Of a DNA stretch of 64,000 nucleotides, positions 35,794 through 46,639 are shown in pieces. The translations under genes and the position numbers were made by a program. The notes beneath the pieces were generated by a model that was not told where the DNA came from, searched no databases, and worked only from the letters and a program-made list of their open reading frames with translations. How positions within the stretch are numbered: position 1 is the first letter of the stretch; each line of letters opens with the position of its first letter. Source of the stretch: Neodiprion pinetum (taxonomy: Eukaryota; Arthropoda; Insecta; Hymenoptera; Diprionidae); contig NC_060235.2 of NCBI RefSeq assembly GCF_021155775.2, positions 39,100,607 to 39,164,606 on the forward strand. The letters are read 5' to 3'.

Positions 35794-38700
35794 CTAGTTG
35801 AACTTGTCGTTGGGAATGCTCTTTTTCTTCGAGACGCCGTTCTGTTCCTGGTGTTTCTTGGCCGCCGGTTTCTTCAGATAAGTCTTGTAGTAAAAGTCAC
35901 CGAATAGCACGATCATGAATAGGTTTTGCGGTACGAAAATTAACGCCGTCCACCTTGGGTATCCGCAGTCCTTAACCCACATCAGCTGCAGGAAGTGAAA
36001 CAGTATAATGACGAACTGTATCAGCTGCAGTTGCGTTATGTGCTTTTTCCACCACGGCTTGCTGCTCTTCATTGATGTTACGAGGTAATGCGAGTACATT
36101 ATTATGTGCACGAAGGAATTCACCACTCCTGGAAATATCGGGCATATGGAAAGAGGGGGTCAGTTTCATTGTAAAACCAAATGTAAAAAGGAGAGAAGCA
36201 AAGCCCACCTAAAAAGGTCCCGTGTCCGCCTGGCAGGAACTTGACCCCAGCCCATGTACCTATCACCATTCCGGCGTGGTGGTAAACGTGAAGAAACGAT
36301 ATTTGGCTCTGCTTTTTCCGTAAGACGAAAAACACAGTGTCCAACAAGTCTATTAACTTCACTATGAAGTAGAGCCATACAGTCGCTGCGATCTGTTAAA
36401 AAAAAAAGAAAAATAAAAAACGTGTGTTCTTTGGTGTACAATTTATCCTTTCCGATCGAGAAGTACAACATAACCATATAAATGCATTTTTTATTATCAA
36501 AGCAGTGAAAAGTGTTGAATCAAAGGTTTAGAAAGGTCTTGTTAAAGTTTCAAAACTTTTCAGATTGCACACTGTTTCAGCATCGTTGCACTCGCAAACG
36601 AGCTCTGTGAAATTTATAGACCTTACGGATTTTCAAACCTCTTGTTGTTTGACGTGAGACAAGTTATTTTCTTTCTCGTTTTCAAACTAAAAGGGTACCT
36701 CGATTGCTTTCGGTGTCTTCGAATAGTCGACGGGTTCACAGACGTAACTGTATTCCCAGAGCCAGGCAAGAGTGAGTGCCTGAAAAAGAAAAAAATTTGA
36801 AAAAGTGGGAACGCAAAAGCTGGGAAAATCGATGTAACCTGAGTTGTATACCCGGTTACTGTGTAAAGTAAAACCGCCTGCGGTCAGGCAATCCGGAGTA
36901 CGTTTTGCCATAATCCGCCTGCGTGTATGCAATTCGAAATACATTTTGCCAAGGGCCGCCTGCGTTTATGCAAGTCAGGATAAATTTCGTCGATCAATAT
37001 TTGTCTCATGACCAATAGTCAACGATGAGACAATTGATGTCAGTCGGTAAAATTTAACATCAGTCGTCCGAATGTAGACTGATTCGCTCTTTGTTAAATT
37101 ACCCTTGAGACGTTCTTACGAATAACTTGGTATCGTGAAGTTTACGGATTGGATAACACGCCTGGTAACTGTCAACCGAGCATACACGCATGTATGCGAA
37201 GTTCGTCCGTTTAAGGAGTATGACTGGCAAACGTCGAGCTTGTCAGCTTTAATCTGCGCGAAAGAAACAACAGGAAATTCTTATGCGAAACCGTGAACGC
37301 TTCATTATTACTATTGTATTCTTTTTGGACAAAGCGGTTAGAATTCGTTGTATACATAATACTTGAGCGTGTAAGCATTGCGCGGTTATAAGGTCAAAAA
37401 GTGAAAATTAAAGAAAGCAAAAAAGTTTTGATGCAACGCGTTCTTCGACGCGTGTATTCCGTGAACAGAGTATCCGTTTCTATGACGGTCGAGTGAGTAT
37501 GCGAATGCGCATGCGCGGAGTACTGAAAAGATCACTTTTAAATCCTAGGAGTTGAGAATATTATTTTCCGTACTGCGCGCATGCGCTGTCGCGAACAAAT
37601 CTGACATAACGCGATCCTAACCTCAATTTTGTGCTTTGTGAAAAAACGCATAACATATTCTCGTTATCTAAAGAATCGTGTACAACAAGGAGGCAACGGT
37701 CTTTTCGCGTATTTGCAAAATTCGTCTACTACTCGTATTGCAAACTTACGCTCGGCCCGAAAAGACGGAGTTTGCTTCCTTGTTACACAATATACGATTT
37801 TCTGTCCTTTTTTAGGGTCCCGTACCTCAAAAATTAAAACGGAATCCTTATAGGATTACTTCGTTGTCCATCCGTCCTTCTGTCAAGACCCTTTTTCTTA
37901 GGAACGGGTAGAGGTATGAAATTGAAATTAATATCAAATAATCAGATCTACGGTCCCTCGGAGGTGTGAAAAATTCAAGCTTCTAAGTCAACGCAATCAA
38001 AAGATACAGAAATTTATGTCACATATTTTGATACTCGCAAACTCATTCATGAAAACCAAAAGGGTACTTCCCATTGGCATAGAATCATGAAATTTGGAGA
38101 GAAGCAAGGTCTTACAGCACAAGTAACGGAAAAAGTCGTAAAATAGTTAACTTGTTGTTACATCACATAAAAAAAAAAAATTTAGTTAGTACGGAACCCT
38201 CGGGCGCAAGTTTTATTCGCACTTGTTTAGTTTTTTTTTTTTTTTTTTTGTAGAATTGATCTGAGTTTCTTTTGTTTTGTTAAGTTTTAGCATATTTACC
38301 TTGTAAAGCAGGTATGCTGACACTAATATTTGTACGACGTTGTATATTTGCATCACTCTGTCCAGGTTGAACGGTTTCCTGTCCTTCATCAACCTCGGTC
38401 CGAGGGACAGCACGAAATGAATATAGCAAAACATCAAGCCCAGGATAGGCCAAGGTGACCCAATGAGAAACCATGACTGCGTTCTTGGATCTTTGGAGAA
38501 AATTGATGGAAGATAAAAAGAAGAAGAAGACAGAATCCTCAACTTGGGTACAAATTTAGTAAATTCTAAAACAATTCAATTCTAAATCCAAATTTCTATA
38601 GTATCACGATGAAAAGCTCCGCTGCTAATTTCTCATCTTATCGTTATTATCATTGTCGTAATTTTTTACTCATCACTCAGTTATCCTCACTTCCGGTAAT

Positions 38701-39342
38701 TGAACAAGAATTTATCGTGAATATGTTCGATCAGAATTTTCATGCTTCCTGCAAGAAAGGTTTTCATACCCACCTTCGCTTTAGACTACGGTTTATCCCT
38801 CCCCCGGATATCTGTAAATTAAAAACAAGATTTTCTATCAATCACAAGAAGGTTGCCTCTATCGACTTTGGAAATTCATAAAAATACGTCTCCAAGTTCT
38901 GTTTGAAACGATGAACAGAAGCGGATGAAAAACAATCGGAAATCGGAAGTTTCAATGCATCTAATAACTTGACAAAAATCAATTTCACTGGTCGATAGAG
39001 GCCGCATCTTTTCGTACGATCGGATAGAATGTCTTGTTTTTATTTTTCTTACATCGGCAGGAAAAACTGAAAAGCTGTGTTGTTTAAAAAAAAAAAGTAC
39101 GATATATTTATCATTGACAAAACCGCCGCCCGGTTAATCGACGAACGCGATCCGCGAATCAGGATTCTTGTTTCTGTTTTTTTTTTTTTTTTTTTCTCCT
39201 TCTTCTATTTATCACTATGGTCAAACAATCTCTGTCGCTGTCGAACGAAACCACCAACCAATAATCATGCGTTATAATTACCTGCCAGTTCAACATTGAA
39301 CGCGTGATAGCCGTTCAATAAGGCTCTGATGATGGCTGCCAT
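35794..39342 (-). CDS. Elongase C: ELOVL-family elongase with altered motifs, 5 coding exons, 283 aa
   Basis: On the - strand, in coding order: 39342-39282, 38490-38300, 36779-36699, 36392-36209, 36128-35794 (61/191/81/184/335 nt), GT-AG with phases 1,0,0,1. The start is MAAIIRALLNGYHAF; the protein ends NDKFN. Motifs: DPRTQSWFLIGSP (from 21), YVCEPVDYSKTP in exon 3, KLIDLLDT (123-130) where the family usually has E instead of D126, histidine box HVYHH (146-150), and NSFVHIIMYSHY (176-187) where family members normally have MYxYY, so a tyrosine is replaced by H186. The lysine-rich tail (KKPAAKK, VSKKK) is long, and K sits at -3. Everything needed for catalysis is present, so I call it functional, with possibly changed specificity. 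Intron 2 (36780-38299) is stuffed with three different repeats. Upstream lies a (GA)n tract at 39679-39743 that may be near the promoter. Confidence 0.94.
36874..36990. repeat. 41-bp minisatellite, about 3 units, in elongase C intron 2
   Basis: Units begin at 36874, 36915 and 36956, each starting CCGCCTGCG and containing GCAA...TACxTTTTGCCA. Spacing is exactly 41 bp. The last unit decays after GCAAGTCAGGATA. Confidence 0.7.
37497..37805 (+). mobile_element. Composite inverted-repeat element with NRF-1-type palindromes, copy 1 (elongase C intron 2)
   Basis: Two back-to-back inverted-repeat modules. The first runs from GCGCATGCGCGGAGTACTGA to CCGTACTGCGCGCATGCGC. The second runs from TACAACAAGGAGGCAAC to TTGCTTCCTTGTTACACA. 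A second copy in opposite orientation lies at 53645-53913 with the same order of parts. No coding capacity. Confidence 0.65.
37814..38230 (+). mobile_element. Dispersed repeat with AGGGTCCCGTAC / GTACGGAACCCT ends (elongase C intron 2)
   Basis: Starts AGGGTCCCGTACCTCAAAAA, has CGGAATCCTTATAGGATTAC, TTGTCCATCCGTCC, AGGGTACTTCCC, AATCATGAAATTTGG and CAGCACAAGTAA in order, then GTACGGAACCCTCGGGCGCA and TCGCACTTG followed by poly-T. The 12-bp ends (37814-37825, 38189-38200) are inverted with one mismatch. I recall a very similar repeat as abundant in Lepidoptera and other insects; this is from memory. It stops about 70 bp from the elongase C exon 2 donor. Confidence 0.6.
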
Positions 39343-39678
39343 TTTTCAGTATCACACTCCCAACACCGAACATACACTGAAGAAATGAATAACAATCGAA
39401 TTTTCGAATGATGAGAACAATCGTTGCGAGAAAAAGTGAACAAAAACACGCACACGCGCACATAAAGAAAAAGAACTGTCAAAACATGAAAAAAAAGAAA
39501 AAAAAAAAAGAAAAAGATATAGAAAAAAAAAGGGTATAAACAATACGGAACGAACGCCGAAGTCTTTGGCTGTTTTGATTTTTACTTATTTTCATTCGGC
39601 GAAACAGACGCGTCGTTGCCTCGATCCTCAGCAGTATGCTTTTCTCGTTCTGTATCACTTTTTCAGATTCCGAAGTAG

Positions 39679-39743
39679 GAGAGAGAGAGAGAGAGAGAGA
39701 GACAGAGGGAGAGAGGGATAGAGAGAGAGAGAGAGAGAGGGAG
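39679..39743. repeat. Interrupted (GA)n microsatellite upstream of elongase C
   Basis: About 65 bp of GA repeats interrupted by GACAGAGGG and GGGATA. It lies 340-400 bp upstream of the elongase C start codon, where a GAGA-factor-type element would be plausible, though this is inference. Confidence 0.85.
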
Positions 39744-40350
39744 CAAGTAAATCATTAAAATCCGACGCGACAGGTGTGATTGACGTTTCCGTTTTTAAAA
39801 AAAAATCCCTCCAGACCCACCCAACCGCCGCGAAGTGTTCGACAAGACTGAGGTGTCGTTTAGCCTGGAGAAAATGAAGTGACCATTGTGTTTACAGCGA
39901 TTTAAAATTATGCGCGTACTCGAATGCACGGATTAACGACCGTCCGGGATTTGCCGATCGTTTAGCCCGGGAATAGAAGCTTGCGTTTAATACCGTTCTG
40001 GGACACGTAATCGGTACGTCGAGCTTCGATGATCCAGCCCCAGGCGATCTATCCGCGAGTCATGATGATAAACGGAATCGATCGGAGAGGGGAATTCGCA
40101 TGTAAATCTCTATCTACGCACGTGCGACGCGATCTATCGATCATCGGCGCGGGAGATCGTGACCATTAACGGGTAAGTTTTGTCAACGTCGTACGTTATT
40201 TGTTTCCAGGCTCTCTCCTGATTATAATATTATAATCGCGTCGGTATAAGCAGCGAATTTACAATAACGCAACGAAATTTCGACGTAATGCGCGATTCAT
40301 CGTACACAAGCATCATCCACTGACGTTGAGGAAATTTTCCAGCGTCATTT

Positions 40351-40351
<1 letters not shown>

Positions 40352-40391
<40 letters not shown>
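40352..40391. repeat. 40-nt T homopolymer
   Basis: Uninterrupted T run, the longest in the window. Could be an old retroposon tail (poly-A on the - strand), but no adjacent retroposon body was recognised. Confidence 0.85.
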
Positions 40392-40396
<5 letters not shown>

Positions 40397-41686
40397 TTAC
40401 TTATGTGCATTTTTTTCTTGCCTATAAATCGATTTTCGGACTGTTGCTTCCTTCTCGTTGACAATGAGTCGGCGGTCTGCAATCGGGGTGCGGAAAATAT
40501 CTCGCGAGTCGAGCAACGATCGCAAAATTACCGTATCACAACTATTAGAATTCGCGTTTATGCGGATCGTTCAGACGGCAGGTGACAGTTCGTACGACTA
40601 TAACTCACGAGCGATTAATGACTGTTGAAAAATTAAATTCACACACATCGGCGACGCTCTTGCCGAACGATTTCCCCTGGAAGCCCAACCGGCCACATCG
40701 GCGTAACAATCGAATCGGAATTAATTACAATTTGTGCCGTGTTGACGCGTGGATTTTATGTAAGGATGCGCGCTGAAACTTCTTCAAGGTTCGATAGTTT
40801 TCACAGCACAACGTGTCTCGGCGGAAAAGTATTTTCTTTTTTTGTACAGTTTTTTTTATTTCTTATAATCATCTATTTTTCCAAGCCAAGTTCCTCCTCG
40901 CTCCAGTTTCCGGTAACTCAGTACGAAATACGTTATTCTTTAACGACCTTCGTCCCCTGTTTTCCCTTTTCTCAATCTCATAGAAATTGCATCGTTCTAA
41001 GAAACAAATGTTACAGTTGAATTGTTGGAGTGGTAAATTTTTCAACATTTACTCGGTAGATACGTCGAATAAAGCTTAGGAACAATTGTTTTCGAATTTG
41101 CGAATAAAGTCGAGCCGGGAAATGAATGTGGAAATGAGAAAATTGGACCATGTACTTTTTTAATTGAAATTTCTTCCACAAGTAACAATGAATAGATGAA
41201 TAGAGAGGAATAAAAGTCGAACTAATCGTAACGTGAAATTGAAACGATTTAAATCAGACTTGTTTGTTTCCCCTGCGATTATTGCATCGCAATTGCGGTG
41301 TTTGTTGGACGTCTTTTGACCTCGGAACTTGTGGAAAAATATAAAAACGCCGTCCACTTTTAGCTTTTCCAACTAAGCTACGGCGATTTCACAGAGCGAT
41401 GAAAACCGCCGTGTTTTAAATTTCAACGTACCTGCGCATGCATGTTTATAAATCTAACAATAAATTATCGACGCGTTTAGTGAATAACCGTATATCGATT
41501 ACGGAAGAAAATCTGATAAGCTATCGCTACAAACGCGAATAGCTGTTATATAGCGTTATTTCACTTTTTGTGACATATTCAAGTATCATCGTAACGTCAT
41601 CGTCCAAATCGACATATTTGTCTGATTTATCAATAATAATTAGAACTGGGGATGATTAAATCGGAAATTCGGATCTTTTCACGTTA

Positions 41687-42114
41687 CACTGAGAGAAATT
41701 TTTAGTTCCGGTCACCGCGCAGTCTTTAACTATTTTCATTTTTTACCACGATCGGAAAATATGGTTCGAGGTAGAAAATGAAAATTAGTTTTCTAGCTGT
41801 TACCGGAAAGTCTAGCATCCCTTACTATTCTTTCTCGTTACGATCACCGTTGCTAGATTTTCTTGCAACTGTTGCGAAAGTTTAAAGCTTGTGCAACGAT
41901 AAATTGACATTGAAGCCTCGTTTAACTAAAAAAGTCGAGTAAACCTCACAAACTGATCCTGCGTTGCAATAAACAAAAAAGGATCGACGACAGCGCAAAA
42001 TGGTTAGGCGTACCTCGTTTTTCGTAATTCCAACAATATTCAAACAGTTTTTTCAACGATATCCGTTTGACTGAATTTTTCTAGTTACTGTGACAATTGA
42101 AATTTTTCTCAGCG
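41687..42114 (+). mobile_element. CACTGAG MITE, intact intergenic copy with TA flanks
   Basis: 428 bp, CACTGAGAGAAATTT to AAATTTTTCTCAGCG, flanked by TA on both sides (41685-41686, 42115-42116). Best reference copy for the family's boundaries. Confidence 0.85.
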
Positions 42115-43329
42115 TACTTTTCTTTTTTCACAACTACGATTTCATAAAGAGAACTCGCGAATTATACATATTTTTGGACCGGTTATGTTTCTGTGGGGTT
42201 GAAAATTGCCGAGATCATGTTTTCTTCCTTTTTTCCATTTTCTTCTTCCCCTTCTTTTTACCACGCGCAGCGTCGTTCGTTTTAAAACGTCCTGTAGAAA
42301 GTCGATCGATGCAAGATTACGTATTCAGTATTCACCGTTGAAAGGTCAAGACAGTCAGACCTACGAACTTCAACTTCCGGTATTAAAAAACGCAAATCGT
42401 CATTTTCCGTCCTTCCCCCACCTTCCCCCTCCCTCTAAATCTCCCCAACGCTCGCTTTTTCCGTGTAGAATTTCTCGTTCGAAACATTACGAAGTGTCAC
42501 ACAGCCTGTCTGAATAATTATTAATAATCGGTTCGACTCGTGCGGTATGCAACAAAGATATTGTTCAGCGACAATTATTCTTTGTCCCTTCTTCTTCTCC
42601 TGTCTCATTCATTCAATCATTCGAATGTCGTTAAAATTAATTGAAGAATTAAAAAGACGATAACTTTTTGGTCTCTTATTATAAAATATTTTTATCTGAT
42701 ATACGTATAACACATGGTAAAGTACAGAAATAACACATTGTTAGTTATTTATATATATGTACAACATTTTAAATAAATATATTGATTGGCGAAAATATTA
42801 CACAATGTATCGGTATAATAAAAACTACAAGCCTGTTGGTTTCTTTTTTTCCTTTGCTTGTAAAACCTATACTTTCAATAGGATTGAAAGAAAACGGTTC
42901 ATCAACCTGACGTACCTCGCATTGAAATTTGATTGTCTCCAAATTATTTTTAGATTGCATCGAACACCGCTAGACGGTACCTGTTACACAATGTACAATT
43001 ACAATATTATTATCACTATTATTATTATTATTACTATCACCGTCACGATCATCGTTGCTTTGAGTTCTAGTTTTACATTTTAATTGTTCACTTTCGAAAC
43101 GGTCATTTCGTTATCTTTACCGATCCTCTATATTCCTATCATTACGTACAAATTACGACCCACGGTGAGAAAAAAAAAAAAAATGACGCGTTTTAATTTG
43201 AAGAAAAAAACAAGAAAACTTTCGTTTTACAATAACACGAGGTCATCATGTATCTACAAGGTACCGTTATCAGTGTTGAGTGTACAATGTAAGAATTGTT
43301 AATGATGAAAATAAAGTCATAAAACTAAA

Positions 43330-43335
43330 TTTATT
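43330..43335 (-). terminator. Candidate poly(A) signal for elongase D
   Basis: TTTATT on the + strand reads AATAAA on the - strand, 330 nt past the elongase D stop, with a T-rich stretch beyond it in the - strand sense. Motif and distance only. Confidence 0.3.
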
Positions 43336-43664
43336 CCGCGAGCCTAATTTGTATGTAATAATGTTTTGAATAAATTCTCAGGCTCTATAATTTAAGTACA
43401 GTTCATCATTCGTCGATAATGTCTATTAGAATACATAAAATGTCTAGGCTTTTTCTATCTATCATATTTCACTTATCCTAAACTAATCTTTAAAAATATT
43501 CAGTAACTGTCAACGGTTATGAGCATCCGTTGTTCTTAACGTGCCATAACCGGGAGTTAATTTTCGAGTAAAATTTATCTCCGGAAGCTTGCGGCACCTC
43601 GGAAAAACGCTCGATGCGAAAGATGGATGAAAGAAAGAAGCCGGACGTTTTAAATTTACGACAT

Positions 43665-46600
43665 TTACTCGGCCTTCAGAGCTTGCGACGAGCCGTTGGC
43701 GACGGCGTTGACGTTCTTCGCGAGATTCTGGGGGTTGGATGAGACATTCTTCATGTAGTTTTTAACGTAGAACGAGCCGAACATGTAGAGGAAGGCGGAG
43801 GCGTTGAGGAGAAGAAGGACGGTGAGCTGCTTCGGGAACTTACAGTCGTTGAACATCATCTGGGCGTTGTGGACGAATATTATGCAGAACTGTATTATCT
43901 GCATCGACGTAAGGTGCTTCTTCCACCAGAGGTACTTTTGCACTTCCGGTCCCATCGCCGAGAGCATGTAATACGAGTACATGATTATGTGGATGAACGA
44001 GTTTATCACACCGAGGAGCGTCGGGTGCCCACCGGCCACGAAACGGACGCCGATCCATCCGCACATCGGCATCATGGCGTGGTGATAAACGTGGAGGAAC
44101 GATATTTGTCGCTGCTTCTTTCGCAGGACGAAGAACACGGTGTCCAGGAGCTCGACAAGCTTGCAGATGAAGTAGAGGTACACCGCTCTCGCCATCTGGA
44201 ACATTCAACCAACGATCTGAGCCCAGGTTCCCACTCCCAAGTCACTTTCTCACGCGATGAGAGAAATTTTTAGTTCCGGTTACCGCTCGGTCCTTAACTA
44301 TTTTCATTTTTTACCACGATCGAAAAATATGGTTCCAGGTAGAAAATGATAATTGGTTTTCCAGCTGTTACCGGAAGGTCTGGTATCCGTTGCTGCTCTT
44401 TCTCGTTACGATCACTGTTGCTAGATTTTCTTGCAACTGTTGCGAAAATTTAACACGCTCGTGCAACGATAAATTGACGTTGAAGCCTCGTTTGACTAAA
44501 AAAGTAGAGTAAACCGAAGAAACTGATTTAGCGTTGCAATAACCAAAAAAGGATCGACGATAGCGCAAAATCTTTACGCGTACCTCGTTTTTTCTAATTC
44601 CAACAATATTCGAACAGTTTTTCTAACGATACCTGTTTTACTGAATTTTTCTAGTTACTGTAACAAATGAAATTTTCTCAGTGCACGGGTGTTTTCAATT
44701 CGTACCAAACGCCGGAGAAGCCAGCCGAAATTTAATCTCGTAGATTATTGATCAAAAGCTGTATATGCTGGAATGTAAAAGGCAGTGGTCGGGCTTGGTC
44801 CTTGTCAAGTTCACAATTTGTACAACTTGTTCGTTACGAATGTGTCTATGATCGATAAGAAATGATCGCAAATTGATCGTTGTCACGTTTCATTTTCAGA
44901 AACTTGAATACCAATGATAAACAAGTCAAAGATGACGCGAATCATCGAAGATCATCCGCCGTTCGAACCACCGTCCGTACTATAGAAAATTATGCGAAGT
45001 GAAAGGGAAACTGAAGCGTGTAGAGATCGGATCCTCGGTATCGTATTGCAGATTGAATTGGAAACAATGCCAGGATGGAGAGCGTGTACGATGATTGACT
45101 AATGTTTGTAATTTATTTGCGATACAATTTGAATCGTGACTAGTAGTGGTCGACGACCTTAGAATTGAATTTCGCAACGCGTTTGGCTGTAAGTATTGCG
45201 TGTATGTGAAGCTGGCCAGTCGAAAGCTCGTCGAGGTTTCGAAGCATAATTTTGTCCGATTGTTAATTGTGTGCTAATCGACGTCCATCGAACGGGTACA
45301 AGGGGCGAGAAGGCCCCTCGGACCTTGGCCCTCCCTTACCTTCGTCACAAATTTTTACAATGACATCTCAAGAAAAAAAAAAAAAAAAGGTTACAAATCA
45401 ACCACCCTTCTGGAAGGGTTGCGACTTGCGCAGAGTGAGCTTGCGACGTTGAACTTGCAACAAGGTGACGGGGCTTGGGACCGAGCGATGATAGGAAAAC
45501 GAGAGTCATCGAACGGCTTTCGGATCGTTAAACTCACCCGCATAGCTTCTGGGCTTTCTGAATAATCAACAGGCTGACACGTGTAGCTGTAGTTGTAAAG
45601 CCATCCGGACATCAGGCCTTCGTAGACCAAGTAGATGCTCGCTAGTACTTGGGTGAAGTTGTAGACGAGGAGCAGGGTCTTCAACGAGTATGGTTTCTTG
45701 TCCCTCATGTACTTGGGACCAGCCCATACGCTGAAGTATATGTAAGTCACCACTATCGTCACTATCGGACCTGGACCGGATATCAGGAACCACTCGCTGG
45801 TCCTCGGATCTGCAGGAAGAGGAAATTTTTGGATGTGAGAAATGATTGTGGATGCGAAAAACTTGAGACGATCCATTGGAAGTCGGACATCAATCGTCAC
45901 GGCTCATCGACTTCGGTTTCGAGTCATTTACATGTGTTTAACTTGTCAAATGACTTTCAGTGATTTCCAGTCCGGGTACCAAGCGATTTCAAATGACTTT
46001 GGCTCGTTCTAGACGGTTTTCGAAAAATTACTACTTTACGTTTACCGCAAGACGGTTTTCAACAACTCGAGTAATTTGCAATTGTTCCAAATGATTTCCA
46101 ACGAATATTTCAGCTACCTAACAAGCACCTTTGATTTTGCAAATTAATTTCGGATCGTTTGATTTCTTTCTTTCTTGAGCGTGTAGCTCTTCGGTAAGTG
46201 TAACCGATCGACTTGTCTCGTAAAAAACTAATCGACGTTCGCTTGAGTCCTATTTTTGATTCTACGGCGCAGCTTGCGCGTAAGGGACAAAGTTTCAACC
46301 TAAATATAAACCCGAATTGCCTCGCCTGATTCTCTGTCGTTAAAACTTGATTGTTTTCTGGCACGTCTCGGTCGAGTTCAACGATTGATCAGACCCTACT
46401 TTCATTTTCTATCGGAATTGATTATCATTCTATTATTGTCGAAAATACACGCGCGATCAACCGCGTAGAGGAAATGATACGGGATCGTTCAACTCGGGCT
46501 AGAAATATTTCGGGGCGACAGACGTATAATTCAGGATTATTGAATGCTCACCATTCTTGTTGTACATCACGTCCCGGTACCATTCCAATATTCCCGACAT
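43665..46600 (-). CDS. Elongase D: ELOVL-family elongase with fused terminal exon, 3 coding exons, 283 aa
   Basis: On the - strand, in coding order: 46600-46552, 45809-45538, 44195-43665 (49/272/531 nt), GT-AG with phases 1 and 0. The start is MSGILEWYRDVMYNKN and the end is GSSQALKAE (K at -3). Motifs: DPRTSEWFLISGPGP (from 17), YTCQPVDYSESPEAMR closing exon 2, KLVELLDT (119-126), histidine box HVYHH (142-146), NSFIHIIMYSYY, and LTSMQIIQF. The 531-nt last exon carries what elongase A spreads over three exons, so two introns have been lost. A possible acceptor (CGATTTTCAG) just before 46639 suggests a short 5' leader (46601-46639) spliced to a more distant first exon. A MITE lies in intron 2 only about 60 bp from the last acceptor. 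This is the copy with the most canonical motifs. Confidence 0.95.
44255..44683 (+). mobile_element. CACTGAG MITE, copy in elongase D intron 2
   Basis: 429 bp, left end changed to CGATGAGAGAAATTT, right end AAATTTTCTCAGTG. It ends 60 bp from the acceptor of the last elongase D exon (44195), so it supplies most of the branch-point-side sequence of that intron. Confidence 0.82.
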
Positions 46601-46639
46601 CGTGTCGTTCTCGTTTCGATCGGCGGATCCCCGGATCAA
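46601..46639 (-). other. Putative 5' leader of elongase D, after a splice acceptor
   Basis: Read on the - strand, CGATTTTCAG ends at 46640 and is followed by 39 nt of leader before the ATG at 46600. This implies an upstream non-coding exon. A candidate donor much further upstream (54901-54907) is discussed separately. Confidence 0.35.

Larger units (their letters stand above)
39343..43664. other. Non-genic interval between elongases C and D
   Basis: Upstream of C and downstream of D. It contains the C leader (a possible acceptor TTTCTTCAG ending at 39377 on the - strand), a (GA)n tract, a GC-richer stretch at 39830-40160 that could be the C promoter region, a 40-T run (40352-40391), an intact CACTGAG MITE (41687-42114) and the candidate D poly(A) signal. 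Confidence 0.45.

Noticed and set aside
43869..44273. 134-codon open frame on the + strand opposite the last exon of elongase D
   Set aside because: It is the antisense shadow of the elongase D coding exon. The same applies to 24524-24811, 25421-25819 and 45649-45963.
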